DNA of 64,000 nt from Terrimicrobium sacchariphilum (GCF_001613545.1 NZ_BDCO01000003.1:558001-622000), one strand, 5' to 3'; counted from the first letter of the stretch, positions 8,300 through 17,240 are shown. Numbers and translations: made by a program. Notes: generated from the sequence alone by a model not told the origin.

Positions 8300-11200
8300 C
8301 TCAGCAGACCTCCGAGTGCAGCGCAGTCTGGCGCTGGTAAAATACCTGAAGGCGGTGACTGAGGAGTTCGCGCAAAAGGAAAGCGCGCTCTTGAGGGAAA
8401 TCAGCGCGCGGCGTGTGGCGGAGACACGAAAGTTCCGGGAGGAACAGGCCCGATTGGAAAACTGGCTGGCTGCCGAGACCGCTCTTGCGGATACGCGATT
8501 TCAGGAGCGAAAAGGGGAGGTCGAACATCGGGCAGCGCTGCGGGAGGCGCGGATTCGGAAGGCACATCGTACCGGTCTGGAGAATCTCCAGGAGCAGGCC
8601 AGACTGGCCAAGGAACGCTGGCTGGGAAACCTGCAGATGCGGCATTTCCGGGCTACAAGGACGTTGCCCCTCGATCTCAGGGCTGCGGACGAGGCGTATG
8701 CGGATTATTCTTCCAAGTTGGGCGGCTGGCAGGTGGCGGTGGCAGCGCTGGAACGAAAGGTGCGGGGAGCTTTTCGCGGCTATTGGACCTTTGGCAAACT
8801 GATAAAAACATCGTCCCCCGATCTGGCATCGGAGCCTCAGGACAGGTTCGTGCTCTTTGCGAAACTCCAGCAGGCTTATCGAGATGCCGAGGAGCGACTG
8901 GCGGAATTTCAAAAAATCGAGATTCCGAGGTATTTCAGTTTTTTACCTCCCCAACTCCTTATCCCATTGCTGGTGGCGATCCCGCTCGTTTCTTATTTCA
9001 TTGGTTCTCTGCCGCTTTTGACCATTGGCTCTGCGGCGGCCGATACTGTCTTGCTCGGGGCGATCTTCATTTTGCATCAAAAGGGACGGAGGCAGTCCCA
9101 GACGTCCGCCGAGGCGCTATCCGCAGCAGTGGCCCATGCGTGTGGGCTGGCTCGGCTTTGCCACGTTGTTGCCAACAGCCAGTACCAGGAAAAGCGTGAG
9201 AGACTCCAGCGTGAGTACGACCAGCTTTGCGCGGAGCTTGCGGAGAAGTGGGAGCAGGGCGATGCGATCGAAAGCCGGTTTGCCGTGGAGATTCGGGACA
9301 AGATCGAGGCGCAGGCTCCCCGGCTCTTGCTGCGGAATCAGGAATGGCGGACGGCTCGGCTGGAGCGAAACCAGGAGACCTATGAGGAGCGTCAGCGAGA
9401 AATCGCGGCCAGGGTCGAACCGTGGCGCGCTCAGACCTCCACAGCGTATGCTGCGGAAAGCTCGGCCTCGCAGGTCGAGGAGGAGGCGCGTTGGACAGAA
9501 CTGAAATTCGCATGGGAAGAGGCGATGAATCCACTGCTCGCCGATGTTGCCGCGATGCAGTCCACGGTGGCCGATACAGGCGCCCCCTGGGATGCCGATC
9601 TGGTGGAACACTGGACCCCGCCCGCCATCTTCAGCCCGGCCATTCAGCTGGGGGGATTGGTCGTGGATCTCGCCACGACGCCGCATCCGCGTGATTCCAG
9701 GCTCCGCATGCCGGAACCGGCGATACTCAACATCCCGCTCGCGCTATCGTTTCCCTCGCAGGGGTCATTGCTCTTTGAAACGTCCGAATCGGGCGCGGCG
9801 GAAGTGGCTGCAGTTTTCAATAACGCCATTTTACGCCTGCTCACCCACGCTCCTCCGGGAAAGCTGAATTTCACCATCCTGGATCCCGTCGGGCTGGGGC
9901 AGAATTTCGCCGGGCTCATGCACCTGACCGATTTTGAGGAGTCGCTCATCAACCGCCGCATCTGGACCCAGCGCGAGCAGATCGAGGAACGCCTCGCGGA
10001 GCTCAACGAGCATATTGAAAAGGTGATCCAGATGTATCTCCGCAACGAGTACGAGACGATCACCGAGTACAACGCCCAGGCGGGCAGCGTGGCGGAGAAA
10101 TATCACTTCCTCGTGGTGTCGGATTTCCCGGCGAACTTCAGCGAAACTGCCGCCAAGCGCCTCCAGAGCATCGTGACCTCCGGACCGCGCTGCGGCGTCT
10201 TCACCTTCCTCCACTGGGATCGCCGCCAGCCAGTGCCGGATGGGTTCGTGCCCGAGGAACTGCGCAAGAACGCCATCTGCCTCCGCCGGGATCATAACCG
10301 GTGGATTTTCCCGGCGGAGAAAACTCAGCCCGACGCCGTGGTCGCACTCGACCCGCCGCCGAGGAACGAACTGGCGGTGGATCTGGTGCACAAGATTGGC
10401 CAGAGCAGTATTGACTCCAATCGCGTCGAGGTGCCCTTTTCGCAGATCGCGCCGGGCGAGGCGGAACTCTGGACCGGCGATACCACGAGCGAGCTCAAGG
10501 TCGCCATCGGGCGCACGGGAGCCACGAAGCTCCAGTATCTCGCGATCGGCAAGGGGACACGCCAGCATGCGCTCTTTGCCGGAAAGACCGGATCGGGCAA
10601 ATCGACACTGTTTCACGTCATCATCACGAATCTCTCGCTCTGGTGCAGCCCGGAGCAGGTGGAGTTTTACCTGATCGACTTCAAGAAAGGCGTTGAGTTC
10701 AAGTGCTACGCCGAGCATCGCCTGCCGCATGCAAAGGTCGTCGCCATCGAGAGCGATCGAGAGTTTGGGCTGAGCGTTCTGCAGCGGGTCGATCTGGAGC
10801 TGAAGCGACGTGGCGACATGTTTCGCAAGCTCGGCGTGCAGGACATCGCGGGCTACAAGCGCGCAGGCGGCACGGAGCCGGTGCCGCGCACGCTGCTGAT
10901 CATCGATGAGTTTCAGGAGTTCTTCGTCGAGGACGACGAGATCGCGCAGACGGCCTCGCTTCTGTTCGACCGCATCGTCCGACAGGGACGCGCCTTCGGC
11001 ATTCATGTACTGCTCGGTTCGCAGACGCTGGGAGGAGCATATACGCTCGCCCGGGCGACCCTTGGGCAGATGGTGATTCGTGTAGCTCTGCAATGCAGTG
11101 AGGCCGATGCCTATCTCATCATGGACGATAACAATCCGGCGCCTCGTTTGCTCTCGCGGCCGGGTGAGGGCATCTACAACGACGCCGCCGGAGCGATTGA

Positions 11201-12185
11201 GGGAAACAGCCCCTTTCAGGTGGTATGGCTGTCCGACTCCGAGCGCGATACGCGGCTGGAGGAAATTCGCACCCTCGCCGAAGAGCGCAAGGAAGTCGCC
11301 GCACCGATTGTCTTTGAGGGAAATGCTCCCGCCGATCTGGAAGAAAATGTTCTGCTGAAGAATGTCATCGCGCACCCGCCGGTTTCCGCTTCGCCCATAG
11401 CGCGTGTTTGGCTGGGAGCGCCCAATTCCATCAAGGGACCGACCGAGGTCGGATTTCAGAACCAGAGCGGCAGCCATTTACTGATCGTGGGGCAGAATGA
11501 CGAGGCCATCTCAACGATGATGAGTGTTTCGCTCCTGGCGCTCGCTGCCCAGCACGCGGGATCAGAGGCCAGATACGTGTTTTTGACGCCGGACGGTCGC
11601 GGTTCGCTGCCGATCCTGGATTCGCTCGCTGCCGCACTCGGGAGCCGCCTGACCGTCGTGCAGAATGATGGCGTGAAAGACGCGATGCTGGCTTTGTCCG
11701 AGGAACTTGCCGCGCGGTCAGCGGGGGAGGGCGGAGCTCATGCTGAGCCGGTGTATGTCTTCATCCATCACCTTGAGCGTTTCAAGAAGCTCCGGAATGA
11801 AGACGACTTTAGCTTCTCCTCCAGCATGGATGCCACGCAGTCTCCGGCGGAGCAGCTTAAGGCTCTGCTTTCCGAGGGGAGCAGCGTCGGAATTCATGTG
11901 CTGGCCTCGATCGATACCTTCAATAATGTCGGGCGCTTCCTGAGCCGGAAGGCGCTGGGCGAATTTGAGATGCGCGTCGTCTTCCAGATGAGCGCGAATG
12001 ACTCGGCGAGCCTGATTGATTCGCCGCAGGCCAGCGCCCTCGGCTTGCATCGAGCCATTCTTTACAACGAGCACAACGGCTCGCTGGAAACGTTCCGACC
12101 CTATGCCGCGCCCGAGAATGACTGGGTGCGGGCGGCGGTGCAAAGCCTCACCGCAGCTTCGGCGGTAGGGACCCCGGCGCGATAA
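8292..12185 (+). CDS. FtsK/SpoIIIE-type (EssC/EccC-like) multi-domain ATPase
   Basis: This 1297-residue protein starts with GTG. Residues 1-210 are coiled coil; 216-260 hold two closely spaced membrane segments (PQLLIPLLVAIPLVSYFIG; TIGSAAADTVLLGAIFILH); another coiled coil follows to about 420. Three FtsK-like modules come next. Module 1 (about 440-650) has no intact P-loop. Module 2 (about 720-990) has Walker A GKTGSGKS at 764-771, Walker B LLIIDEF with Asp872-Glu873, and the FtsK stretch LLGSQTLGG. Module 3 (about 1050-1280) has a degenerate P-loop (VGQNDEAIST) and no acidic Walker B. One active and two degenerate modules in a membrane-anchored protein next to WXG-like genes point to a type VII-like export motor rather than a chromosome translocase; no gamma domain is evident. 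Unlike EssC it has no obvious FHA domains. Confidence 0.85.
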   Translation: MNSSADLRVQRSLALVKYLKAVTEEFAQKESALLREISARRVAETRKFREEQARLENWLAAETALADTRFQERKGEVEHRAALREARIRKAHRTGLENLQEQARLAKERWLGNLQMRHFRATRTLPLDLRAADEAYADYSSKLGGWQVAVAALERKVRGAFRGYWTFGKLIKTSSPDLASEPQDRFVLFAKLQQAYRDAEERLAEFQKIEIPRYFSFLPPQLLIPLLVAIPLVSYFIGSLPLLTIGSAAADTVLLGAIFILHQKGRRQSQTSAEALSAAVAHACGLARLCHVVANSQYQEKRERLQREYDQLCAELAEKWEQGDAIESRFAVEIRDKIEAQAPRLLLRNQEWRTARLERNQETYEERQREIAARVEPWRAQTSTAYAAESSASQVEEEARWTELKFAWEEAMNPLLADVAAMQSTVADTGAPWDADLVEHWTPPAIFSPAIQLGGLVVDLATTPHPRDSRLRMPEPAILNIPLALSFPSQGSLLFETSESGAAEVAAVFNNAILRLLTHAPPGKLNFTILDPVGLGQNFAGLMHLTDFEESLINRRIWTQREQIEERLAELNEHIEKVIQMYLRNEYETITEYNAQAGSVAEKYHFLVVSDFPANFSETAAKRLQSIVTSGPRCGVFTFLHWDRRQPVPDGFVPEELRKNAICLRRDHNRWIFPAEKTQPDAVVALDPPPRNELAVDLVHKIGQSSIDSNRVEVPFSQIAPGEAELWTGDTTSELKVAIGRTGATKLQYLAIGKGTRQHALFAGKTGSGKSTLFHVIITNLSLWCSPEQVEFYLIDFKKGVEFKCYAEHRLPHAKVVAIESDREFGLSVLQRVDLELKRRGDMFRKLGVQDIAGYKRAGGTEPVPRTLLIIDEFQEFFVEDDEIAQTASLLFDRIVRQGRAFGIHVLLGSQTLGGAYTLARATLGQMVIRVALQCSEADAYLIMDDNNPAPRLLSRPGEGIYNDAAGAIEGNSPFQVVWLSDSERDTRLEEIRTLAEERKEVAAPIVFEGNAPADLEENVLLKNVIAHPPVSASPIARVWLGAPNSIKGPTEVGFQNQSGSHLLIVGQNDEAISTMMSVSLLALAAQHAGSEARYVFLTPDGRGSLPILDSLAAALGSRLTVVQNDGVKDAMLALSEELAARSAGEGGAHAEPVYVFIHHLERFKKLRNEDDFSFSSSMDATQSPAEQLKALLSEGSSVGIHVLASIDTFNNVGRFLSRKALGEFEMRVVFQMSANDSASLIDSPQASALGLHRAILYNEHNGSLETFRPYAAPENDWVRAAVQSLTAASAVGTPAR

Positions 12186-12197
12186 GGCGCGGCGGTT

Positions 12198-12977
12198 TCA
12201 GGCGGGTGTTTCGCGCCACTCGCCGTTTTGGACATTGGCGGGGAGGGTGAGGTCATACTGCTCCCAGCCGGCAGCGATGCCGCCGTCGACCGGAAGGACT
12301 GCTCCGGTGATGTAGGAGGCCTCGTCGGAAGCGAGGAAATGAAACGCGGCGGCAACCTCTGCGGGTTCTCCGAGGCGGCCCAGCGGCGTGCGCTTTTCCA
12401 CGAAGGCGATCTCGGGATTGTCGGGAATCTCCGTTACTGCCGGGGTGCGGATGGTGCCGGGGCATACGCAATTCACGGTGATGCCCCGGGGGGCAAGCTC
12501 CACTGCGGCCAGCCGGGTGAGGTGAATGACGGTGGCCTTGGACGCGGCATAGGCCGTGCCGCAGGGAACTCCCAGCAGGCCGACGAAGGATCCGGTATTG
12601 ATGATGCGGCCTCCGGTGCTCATAAGGCGCGCGGCGTGCTTCGTTCCGAAAACCACGCCGTTCACATTCACGGCAAAGGTTCTTTGCAGGAGCTGCCCGG
12701 TGATTTCGGAAAAGGAAACGCCGAGTGGCTGGATACCTGCGTTGTTGACGACGATGTTGAGTCGACCATGGAGCGCGGCGATGCTCTCCATTGCGCTGGC
12801 GACCTCGTCTTCCCGCGAGACATCGACCGCCGCGCACGGGAAGGGCAGCTCTTCCCGAGGCGACAGGTCGAGTCCATGCACGATGGCTCCGGCTTCCTGG
12901 AACCGCTGGGCGATGGCGAGGCCGATGCCGGAGCTGGCTCCAGTGACCGCGGCGACTTTACCGGCGAGACTGAACAT
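12198..12977 (-). CDS. Short-chain dehydrogenase/reductase (classical SDR)
   Basis: This 259-residue protein has the classical SDR pattern: cofactor motif TGASSGIG (residues 12-19), NNAG at about 78-81, catalytic Ser130 and the YxxxK motif YAASK (Tyr143, Lys147). The Asp in HGLDLSP after the second strand suggests NAD(H) preference. It is the last gene of a minus-strand operon starting with an ABC permease at 19133 and containing two Rieske oxygenases, and begins 3 bp after the upstream Rieske gene ends. In such operons an SDR commonly oxidises the alcohol or cis-diol produced by the oxygenase, but the substrate is not evident. It ends 13 bp from the end of the convergent ATPase gene with no clear terminator between. 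Confidence 0.88.
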   Translation of the reverse strand: MFSLAGKVAAVTGASSGIGLAIAQRFQEAGAIVHGLDLSPREELPFPCAAVDVSREDEVASAMESIAALHGRLNIVVNNAGIQPLGVSFSEITGQLLQRTFAVNVNGVVFGTKHAARLMSTGGRIINTGSFVGLLGVPCGTAYAASKATVIHLTRLAAVELAPRGITVNCVCPGTIRTPAVTEIPDNPEIAFVEKRTPLGRLGEPAEVAAAFHFLASDEASYITGAVLPVDGGIAAGWEQYDLTLPANVQNGEWRETPA

Positions 12978-12980
12978 GCG

Positions 12981-14327
12981 TCACCTCTGGGCTGGAGCGG
13001 CTGGGCGATCTTGAGCGGGCCAGGAACCACGGCCTCGCGCGGCGAGGTAGCGCTGCATGAGCCACACCGACATTTCCAGGTGGCTGAGACGTCCCTGCTG
13101 CGCGCCAAGCGAACGCATGCCGCGCTGGATGGCGGTGCACATCTCCATATCCTCGAGGTGAAAGTCGATGAGCATCTTGGTCTCGCGGGTGAGCATCTCG
13201 GGAAACTCCGGATGCTCGGTGGTCGACTTCGGAACGAGCATCGTTGTGAGGAGCTTCATCCGGTGCGGCCCCATTGGCTGGACGCGATACCACACCACCC
13301 GGTCGGGCAGGACGAAGGTGAGGAAATTCGGGTAGATGAGAAAGAGTCCAGACTCCTTCTTTTTCCAGTCGGCGAGGGATTGGATGGTGGGGAAGCCGAA
13401 GGGATTGCCGCCCGCCTTTTCCATGGCCTCCCACTCGGCAACGAGGGCTTCCTTGAACGGAAGATGGCAGCGCACGTAGCTGTCGCGCTCCTGTTCATTC
13501 CACGTATCACGCGCGGGCATCATGGGCTGGAGGGTCTTGGCGTGCGCGCCGAGGTGGTGGTAGCTCTCCATGAAATTCTCGACTAGCACCTTCCAGTTGA
13601 ACGGGCAGTCCCATTCCCGCTCGATGATGACCTGCATGTCCTCGGAGTGCCAGTCGCCGAAATCGACGTTCATTTCTGAGAGGCGCTCGGCCAGAGGCGC
13701 GGCCTGCCCGTCGAAGTTCACGAAGATGAACCCGCGCCAGATCTCGGTGCGGAAGGGCATGAGGCCGTGGTCGTCGCGCTTGAACCCGCGCGCCTGCTGC
13801 ATCTCCGGGCAGGCTTTCAGCTTTCCGTCGAGTTCGAAGGTCCACGCGTGATAGGGACAGAGAAACAGGCGCGTGTGGCCGCAGTTGGGTTCGCTGCCGC
13901 GTGACTCGGCGACGCCATGGCCCTCGTGGCCGAATCCCGGCGGCATGATATCCATGCCCCGATGCGGACAGACACGCGAGAGCACGCGCACGGATTCGTC
14001 CTTGCCGCGCACGACGATGAGCGGCTCGCCCAGCAGGTCGAGATTCAGGAAGTCGCCCGGCTTGGGAATCTGCGAGACGTGGGCCACGCATTGCCACTCG
14101 CGGTGAAAGATATTGGTGACCTCCCACTGATAATATTCCTCGCTGGTGTAGGCCTCGGGAGGAGTCGTTACCGCGTCCTCCAGCGGGAGCGAGGCGCAGC
14201 TTTCGATGGCGGCCATCACCTCCGGCAGGGGGCGGATGGGGCGGCTTTGCTGCGAGGTCAGGGATTGGCCGACTGCATTTTCACAGGCGGATACTTTGGC
14301 TTCGGTGTCTTCGGCTAGAGCGATCAT
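12981..14327 (-). CDS. Rieske non-heme iron oxygenase, alpha subunit (paralogue 2)
   Basis: This 448-residue protein has a Rieske [2Fe-2S] domain with ligands Cys120-x-His122 and Cys157-x2-His160, and a C-terminal catalytic domain with the mononuclear iron motif ENFMESYHHLGAH (His257/258 and His262) and a later ED-containing helix (FHLEDMEMC). The gap between the two ligand pairs is 34 residues, much longer than the roughly 15-17 usual for ring-hydroxylating and choline-monooxygenase-type enzymes; the extra loop is rich in Gly and His and ends CGHTRLF. It belongs to the same operon as the paralogue at 15889-17226. No ferredoxin or reductase gene is nearby, so electrons must come from elsewhere. 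Substrate unknown: quaternary amines or plant phenolics are both possible. Confidence 0.88.
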   Translation of the reverse strand: MIALAEDTEAKVSACENAVGQSLTSQQSRPIRPLPEVMAAIESCASLPLEDAVTTPPEAYTSEEYYQWEVTNIFHREWQCVAHVSQIPKPGDFLNLDLLGEPLIVVRGKDESVRVLSRVCPHRGMDIMPPGFGHEGHGVAESRGSEPNCGHTRLFLCPYHAWTFELDGKLKACPEMQQARGFKRDDHGLMPFRTEIWRGFIFVNFDGQAAPLAERLSEMNVDFGDWHSEDMQVIIEREWDCPFNWKVLVENFMESYHHLGAHAKTLQPMMPARDTWNEQERDSYVRCHLPFKEALVAEWEAMEKAGGNPFGFPTIQSLADWKKKESGLFLIYPNFLTFVLPDRVVWYRVQPMGPHRMKLLTTMLVPKSTTEHPEFPEMLTRETKMLIDFHLEDMEMCTAIQRGMRSLGAQQGRLSHLEMSVWLMQRYLAARGRGSWPAQDRPAAPAQR

Positions 14328-14340
14328 GGCTGTTCAGGTG

Positions 14341-15195
14341 TCAGGCGGACGGCTGTTGCGCCCATTGTTGAAATTCCTTTTGCAGGAGGTGCCCGGTCCA
14401 GGAGTTCAGTTCCCAGAGGTTGGCGACGGGTTTTTGCGTATAGGGTTCGAGGTGGAGATAGCCGTCGGGACCGAATTCCGGCGTCATCGTGATGGTGTCA
14501 AAGCCACGGGCGCGCTGCCCTGCCCAGACGTGCTTCCACCAGCGCAGGTGCGCCTCCACGGCTTCGGAATACTCCGGCGCACGCGGATCGGGAACCTGCG
14601 GCCCCTGGTCGTAACCGATGCGGGGCTGGATGTGCAGGGCGCGCTCGGCGCAGAGGTCGAGCACATCGGGAAGCTGATCAAGCACGAGGCGCTCGGTGAC
14701 CACGCACCAATGGCTGAAATCCAGCGTCATTTCGATGGGTGGTGCTTCCTTGAGGAGTTCCCGCGTGATGACGGGATGAAACAGCGTGCGGCTGCGGTGG
14801 GTTTCAAAACCGAGGCGCACGCCGCGATCCTGGACGATCTCATAAGCCTCGGTGAGAAAGCGCACGCTGTCGCGGAAGACCCACAGATCGTTGCCCGCCA
14901 TGCTGCTAAAGAAGAGCGGCTCCGCCTCAAGGCTGGAATCAAGGATGCGCTTGAAGGCCTCCAGGTGATCGTCGACCGTGCTGCCGGGATCGGGCGTGGC
15001 GTAGCCGGTGGTAGAGATTTCCGCGATGTACCTGAGGTCATTATCCCGCAGGACGCTGATGAATTCTGCGCGCTCGGTCGGATCGGTGGGCAGCGGCCCC
15101 TCAATGCCGTGAAAGCCTGCATCGAGAACCTGTTTCGCCGCATCGGCGAACGTTCCCTCGTGTCCCCAGCGTTGTTTGAATAAGAGCAGTTTCAT
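14341..15195 (-). CDS. Sugar phosphate isomerase/epimerase-like TIM barrel (AP endonuclease 2 fold)
   Basis: This 284-residue protein is a xylose-isomerase-like barrel: an N-terminal MKLLLFKQRWGHEGTF strand and loop, AGFHGIEGPLP, RLGFETHRSR with a candidate metal-binding Glu, TLDFSHWCVV with candidate Asp and His ligands, and a C-terminal TMTPEFGPDGY strand with another Glu. Members include isomerases, epimerases, dehydratases and ring-opening or lyase enzymes acting on aromatic or sugar substrates, so a fold-level call is as far as the sequence goes. It lies between the two Rieske genes, overlapping the SUMF1-domain gene by 4 bp, so it probably acts on the same catabolic route. Confidence 0.82.
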   Translation of the reverse strand: MKLLLFKQRWGHEGTFADAAKQVLDAGFHGIEGPLPTDPTERAEFISVLRDNDLRYIAEISTTGYATPDPGSTVDDHLEAFKRILDSSLEAEPLFFSSMAGNDLWVFRDSVRFLTEAYEIVQDRGVRLGFETHRSRTLFHPVITRELLKEAPPIEMTLDFSHWCVVTERLVLDQLPDVLDLCAERALHIQPRIGYDQGPQVPDPRAPEYSEAVEAHLRWWKHVWAGQRARGFDTITMTPEFGPDGYLHLEPYTQKPVANLWELNSWTGHLLQKEFQQWAQQPSA

Positions 15196-15920
15196 AAATC
15201 ACAGGCGATGCGGAATCCCACATTGTCGCGCCGGATCGCCTCCGGCAGGGCGTCGCGCCAGGAGGTGCGGAGCAGGCGCGGCAGATAGTCCCAGGCCCCG
15301 CCGCGAATCACCCGCCACCCGCGCCGCCCCCCTTCGATCCAGGCCGAGCCGTCATTCGGTGCGCCGAGGTAGTCGGGGTGCCAGGTGTCCTGCGCCCATT
15401 CGCAGACGTTCCCGTGCATGTCAAAGAGGCCGAAGGCATTGGGCGGGAAACCTCCGCAGGGCGTGCGATGCCCGCGACCGACTTTCATGCCGTGCTCGGA
15501 GTAGAGGTAATTTGCCTGATCCGTATCGAGCGTGCTGCCGTGGGTGAAGATGTCGCGGCTTCCGGCCCGGCAGGCATACTCCCACTCCGCTTCCGTGGGC
15601 AGGCGAAAGGCGCGTCCGGTGTTTTCGCTGAGCCATTCGCAATATGCCGTGGCGTCGAGCCAGCTGATGCCCACGGCGGGCAGGCCGACGGATTCGCGGG
15701 GCGCGTGGCCAGGGCGGAAGGCGCGGAATTCCCCCACGGTGACAGGAAATACGCCCAGGCCGAAATCGCGTGGAATCGCGACCTCGTGGCGCGGGCGCTC
15801 CGTGTCGTTTGCAAACTTGTCCTCATCGTTCTCGCCCATCGCAAAGATCCCGGCGGGAACAATGGCGAGATCGGGAAGGATGGCCCGGTCAGCGCTGGGA
15901 AGGGGCGGCAGGACGGTCAT
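15192..15920 (-). CDS. SUMF1/FGE-fold protein lacking the FGE active-site cysteines
   Basis: This 242-residue protein is a complete formylglycine-generating-enzyme-type (C-type-lectin-like) domain: VPAGIFAMGEND near the start, RLPTEAEWEYACRAG in the middle, FGLFDMHGNVCEW, WRVIRGGAWDY and a terminal DNVGFRIACD. The two redox cysteines that precede the C-terminal NxGFR motif in true FGE are absent (the segment reads LLRTSWRDALPEAIRRDN), so it is unlikely to activate sulfatases. No leader peptide is seen. It overlaps the upstream Rieske gene by 32 bp and the downstream isomerase-like gene by 4 bp, so it is firmly embedded in the catabolic operon. It may be an accessory or maturation factor, a ligand-binding protein, or an iron enzyme of the EgtB-like branch; nothing decides this. 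Confidence 0.85.
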   Translation of the reverse strand: MTVLPPLPSADRAILPDLAIVPAGIFAMGENDEDKFANDTERPRHEVAIPRDFGLGVFPVTVGEFRAFRPGHAPRESVGLPAVGISWLDATAYCEWLSENTGRAFRLPTEAEWEYACRAGSRDIFTHGSTLDTDQANYLYSEHGMKVGRGHRTPCGGFPPNAFGLFDMHGNVCEWAQDTWHPDYLGAPNDGSAWIEGGRRGWRVIRGGAWDYLPRLLRTSWRDALPEAIRRDNVGFRIACDL

Positions 15921-17226
15921 AGGTCGGCCAGGTGTTGCGGGAACGCGCGGCGAGGTAGCGCTCGATCAGCCAGATGGGCATCTCAAGGTGGCTCAGACGA
16001 CCGCGACGGTATCCGGTGGAGTAAAAGCCCCGCTGCACGGCGGTACAGACCTCCATGTCCTCGAGGTGAAAATCGATCATCATTTTTTCCGCCGCCGCCT
16101 TTCGCTTTTCAAAGTCCGGCGCGGCGAGCGCTTCTTCGTTCACGAGCGTCGTGGTGATGAGCCTGCTGCGGTCCGTGGTGATCGGATCGAGTCGATACCA
16201 GATCATGCGATCGGGCCCGCCAAAGAGCAGAAAGGTGGGATAGGAAAGATACGCGCTCCATTGTACCTGATGCTCCGGCGGCAGGGTGGGGATGAGCGGA
16301 AAGCCTTCCGTCGTGCCGTCGGCGTATTGCTGCCGCATCTCGGACAGGGCGGCTTCCTTGAGCGGGGTATTGACCCGGATGGAATGCGCCCTCTCGCCCG
16401 AGGTCCATGTGTCCTTGGCCGGCATGAGCGGCTGGAGCGTGCGGCAGTGGGCGCCGAGGTGATGGTAGGGCTCCATGAAATTCTCGATGAGCACCTTCCA
16501 GTTGAACGGGCAATCCCACTCGCGCTCGATCACGACCTTCATTTTGCTCATGTCCCAACCCGCGAGATCGGAGGTGAGATCGGTCATGTTGGCCTCCAGC
16601 GATCCGGCTTTACCGTCGAGATTCACGAAGATGAAACCATTCCAAAGCTCGCTGCGGAAGGTGGTCAGCGCGTAGTCGTCGCGGCGGAAGCCCTCCGCAT
16701 TCTGCATTTCGGGGCAGGCCTTGAGCGAGCCATCGAGCTCGAAGCTCCAATGGTGATAAGGACAGAGAAACAGCCGCGTGTGGCCGCAGCCCGCGCCGCC
16801 CTCACGGGCATCGGCGGGGCCATGGCCGTCGTAGCCAAATCCCGGCGGCATGATATCCATCGCGCGGTGCGGGCAGACCCGGGAGAGCACCCGGATTTGC
16901 CCGTCCTTGCCGTGGACGACGATGAGCGGTTCGCCGAGGATGTCGATGTTGAGGAAATCGCCGGGGTTGGGAATCTGCGAACGGTGGGCGAGGCACAGCC
17001 ACTCCGCCCGCAGGACATTTTCCACCTCCCAGTTGTAGAAGGCCTCCGTGGTGTAAGCCTCCGCCGGCAGGGGGATGCCCTGCGCCAGCGGCAGGTCGGC
17101 GGCATGCTGGATATCGGCCAGGATGTCCTCCACGGTGCGGTCGGGCCGGGCTTTGCGGAAGATTGGGTACTCCGCAAAGCCACAGCCCGAGTTGCCAACA
17201 ACATTCGATTCGGCGACAGCGCTCAT
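15889..17226 (-). CDS. Rieske non-heme iron oxygenase, alpha subunit (paralogue 1)
   Basis: This 445-residue protein is a close paralogue of the product of 12981-14327 along its whole length, ending in nearly the same RYLAAR ... DRPAAP segment. Rieske ligands are Cys118-x-His120 and Cys155-x2-His158, again with an unusually long 34-residue spacer, and the catalytic-domain iron motif is ENFMEPYHHLGAH. It follows the substrate-binding protein gene by 14 bp and overlaps the SUMF1-domain gene by 32 bp. Two alpha subunits with no beta subunit in the window argue for homo-oligomers or a mixed complex of the two. Conserved DNA blocks between the genes (for example around 13938-13960 and 16840-16860) show a duplication. 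Confidence 0.88.
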   Translation of the reverse strand: MSAVAESNVVGNSGCGFAEYPIFRKARPDRTVEDILADIQHAADLPLAQGIPLPAEAYTTEAFYNWEVENVLRAEWLCLAHRSQIPNPGDFLNIDILGEPLIVVHGKDGQIRVLSRVCPHRAMDIMPPGFGYDGHGPADAREGGAGCGHTRLFLCPYHHWSFELDGSLKACPEMQNAEGFRRDDYALTTFRSELWNGFIFVNLDGKAGSLEANMTDLTSDLAGWDMSKMKVVIEREWDCPFNWKVLIENFMEPYHHLGAHCRTLQPLMPAKDTWTSGERAHSIRVNTPLKEAALSEMRQQYADGTTEGFPLIPTLPPEHQVQWSAYLSYPTFLLFGGPDRMIWYRLDPITTDRSRLITTTLVNEEALAAPDFEKRKAAAEKMMIDFHLEDMEVCTAVQRGFYSTGYRRGRLSHLEMPIWLIERYLAARSRNTWPTYDRPAAPSQR

Positions 17227-17240
17227 CGTGAGGTGTGCGA

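Noticed and set aside
9831-11477. 548-codon antisense frame within the ATPase gene
   Set aside because: It covers the Walker-motif region of a certain gene on the other strand and has low-complexity, Arg/Gly-rich composition without motifs.
12228-13586. 452-codon plus-strand frame over the SDR and Rieske genes
   Set aside because: It spans two genes with clear catalytic motifs on the minus strand; no domain of its own.
15192-15920. Calling this a formylglycine-generating sulfatase activator
   Set aside because: The two active-site cysteines are missing and no sulfatase gene lies in the window.
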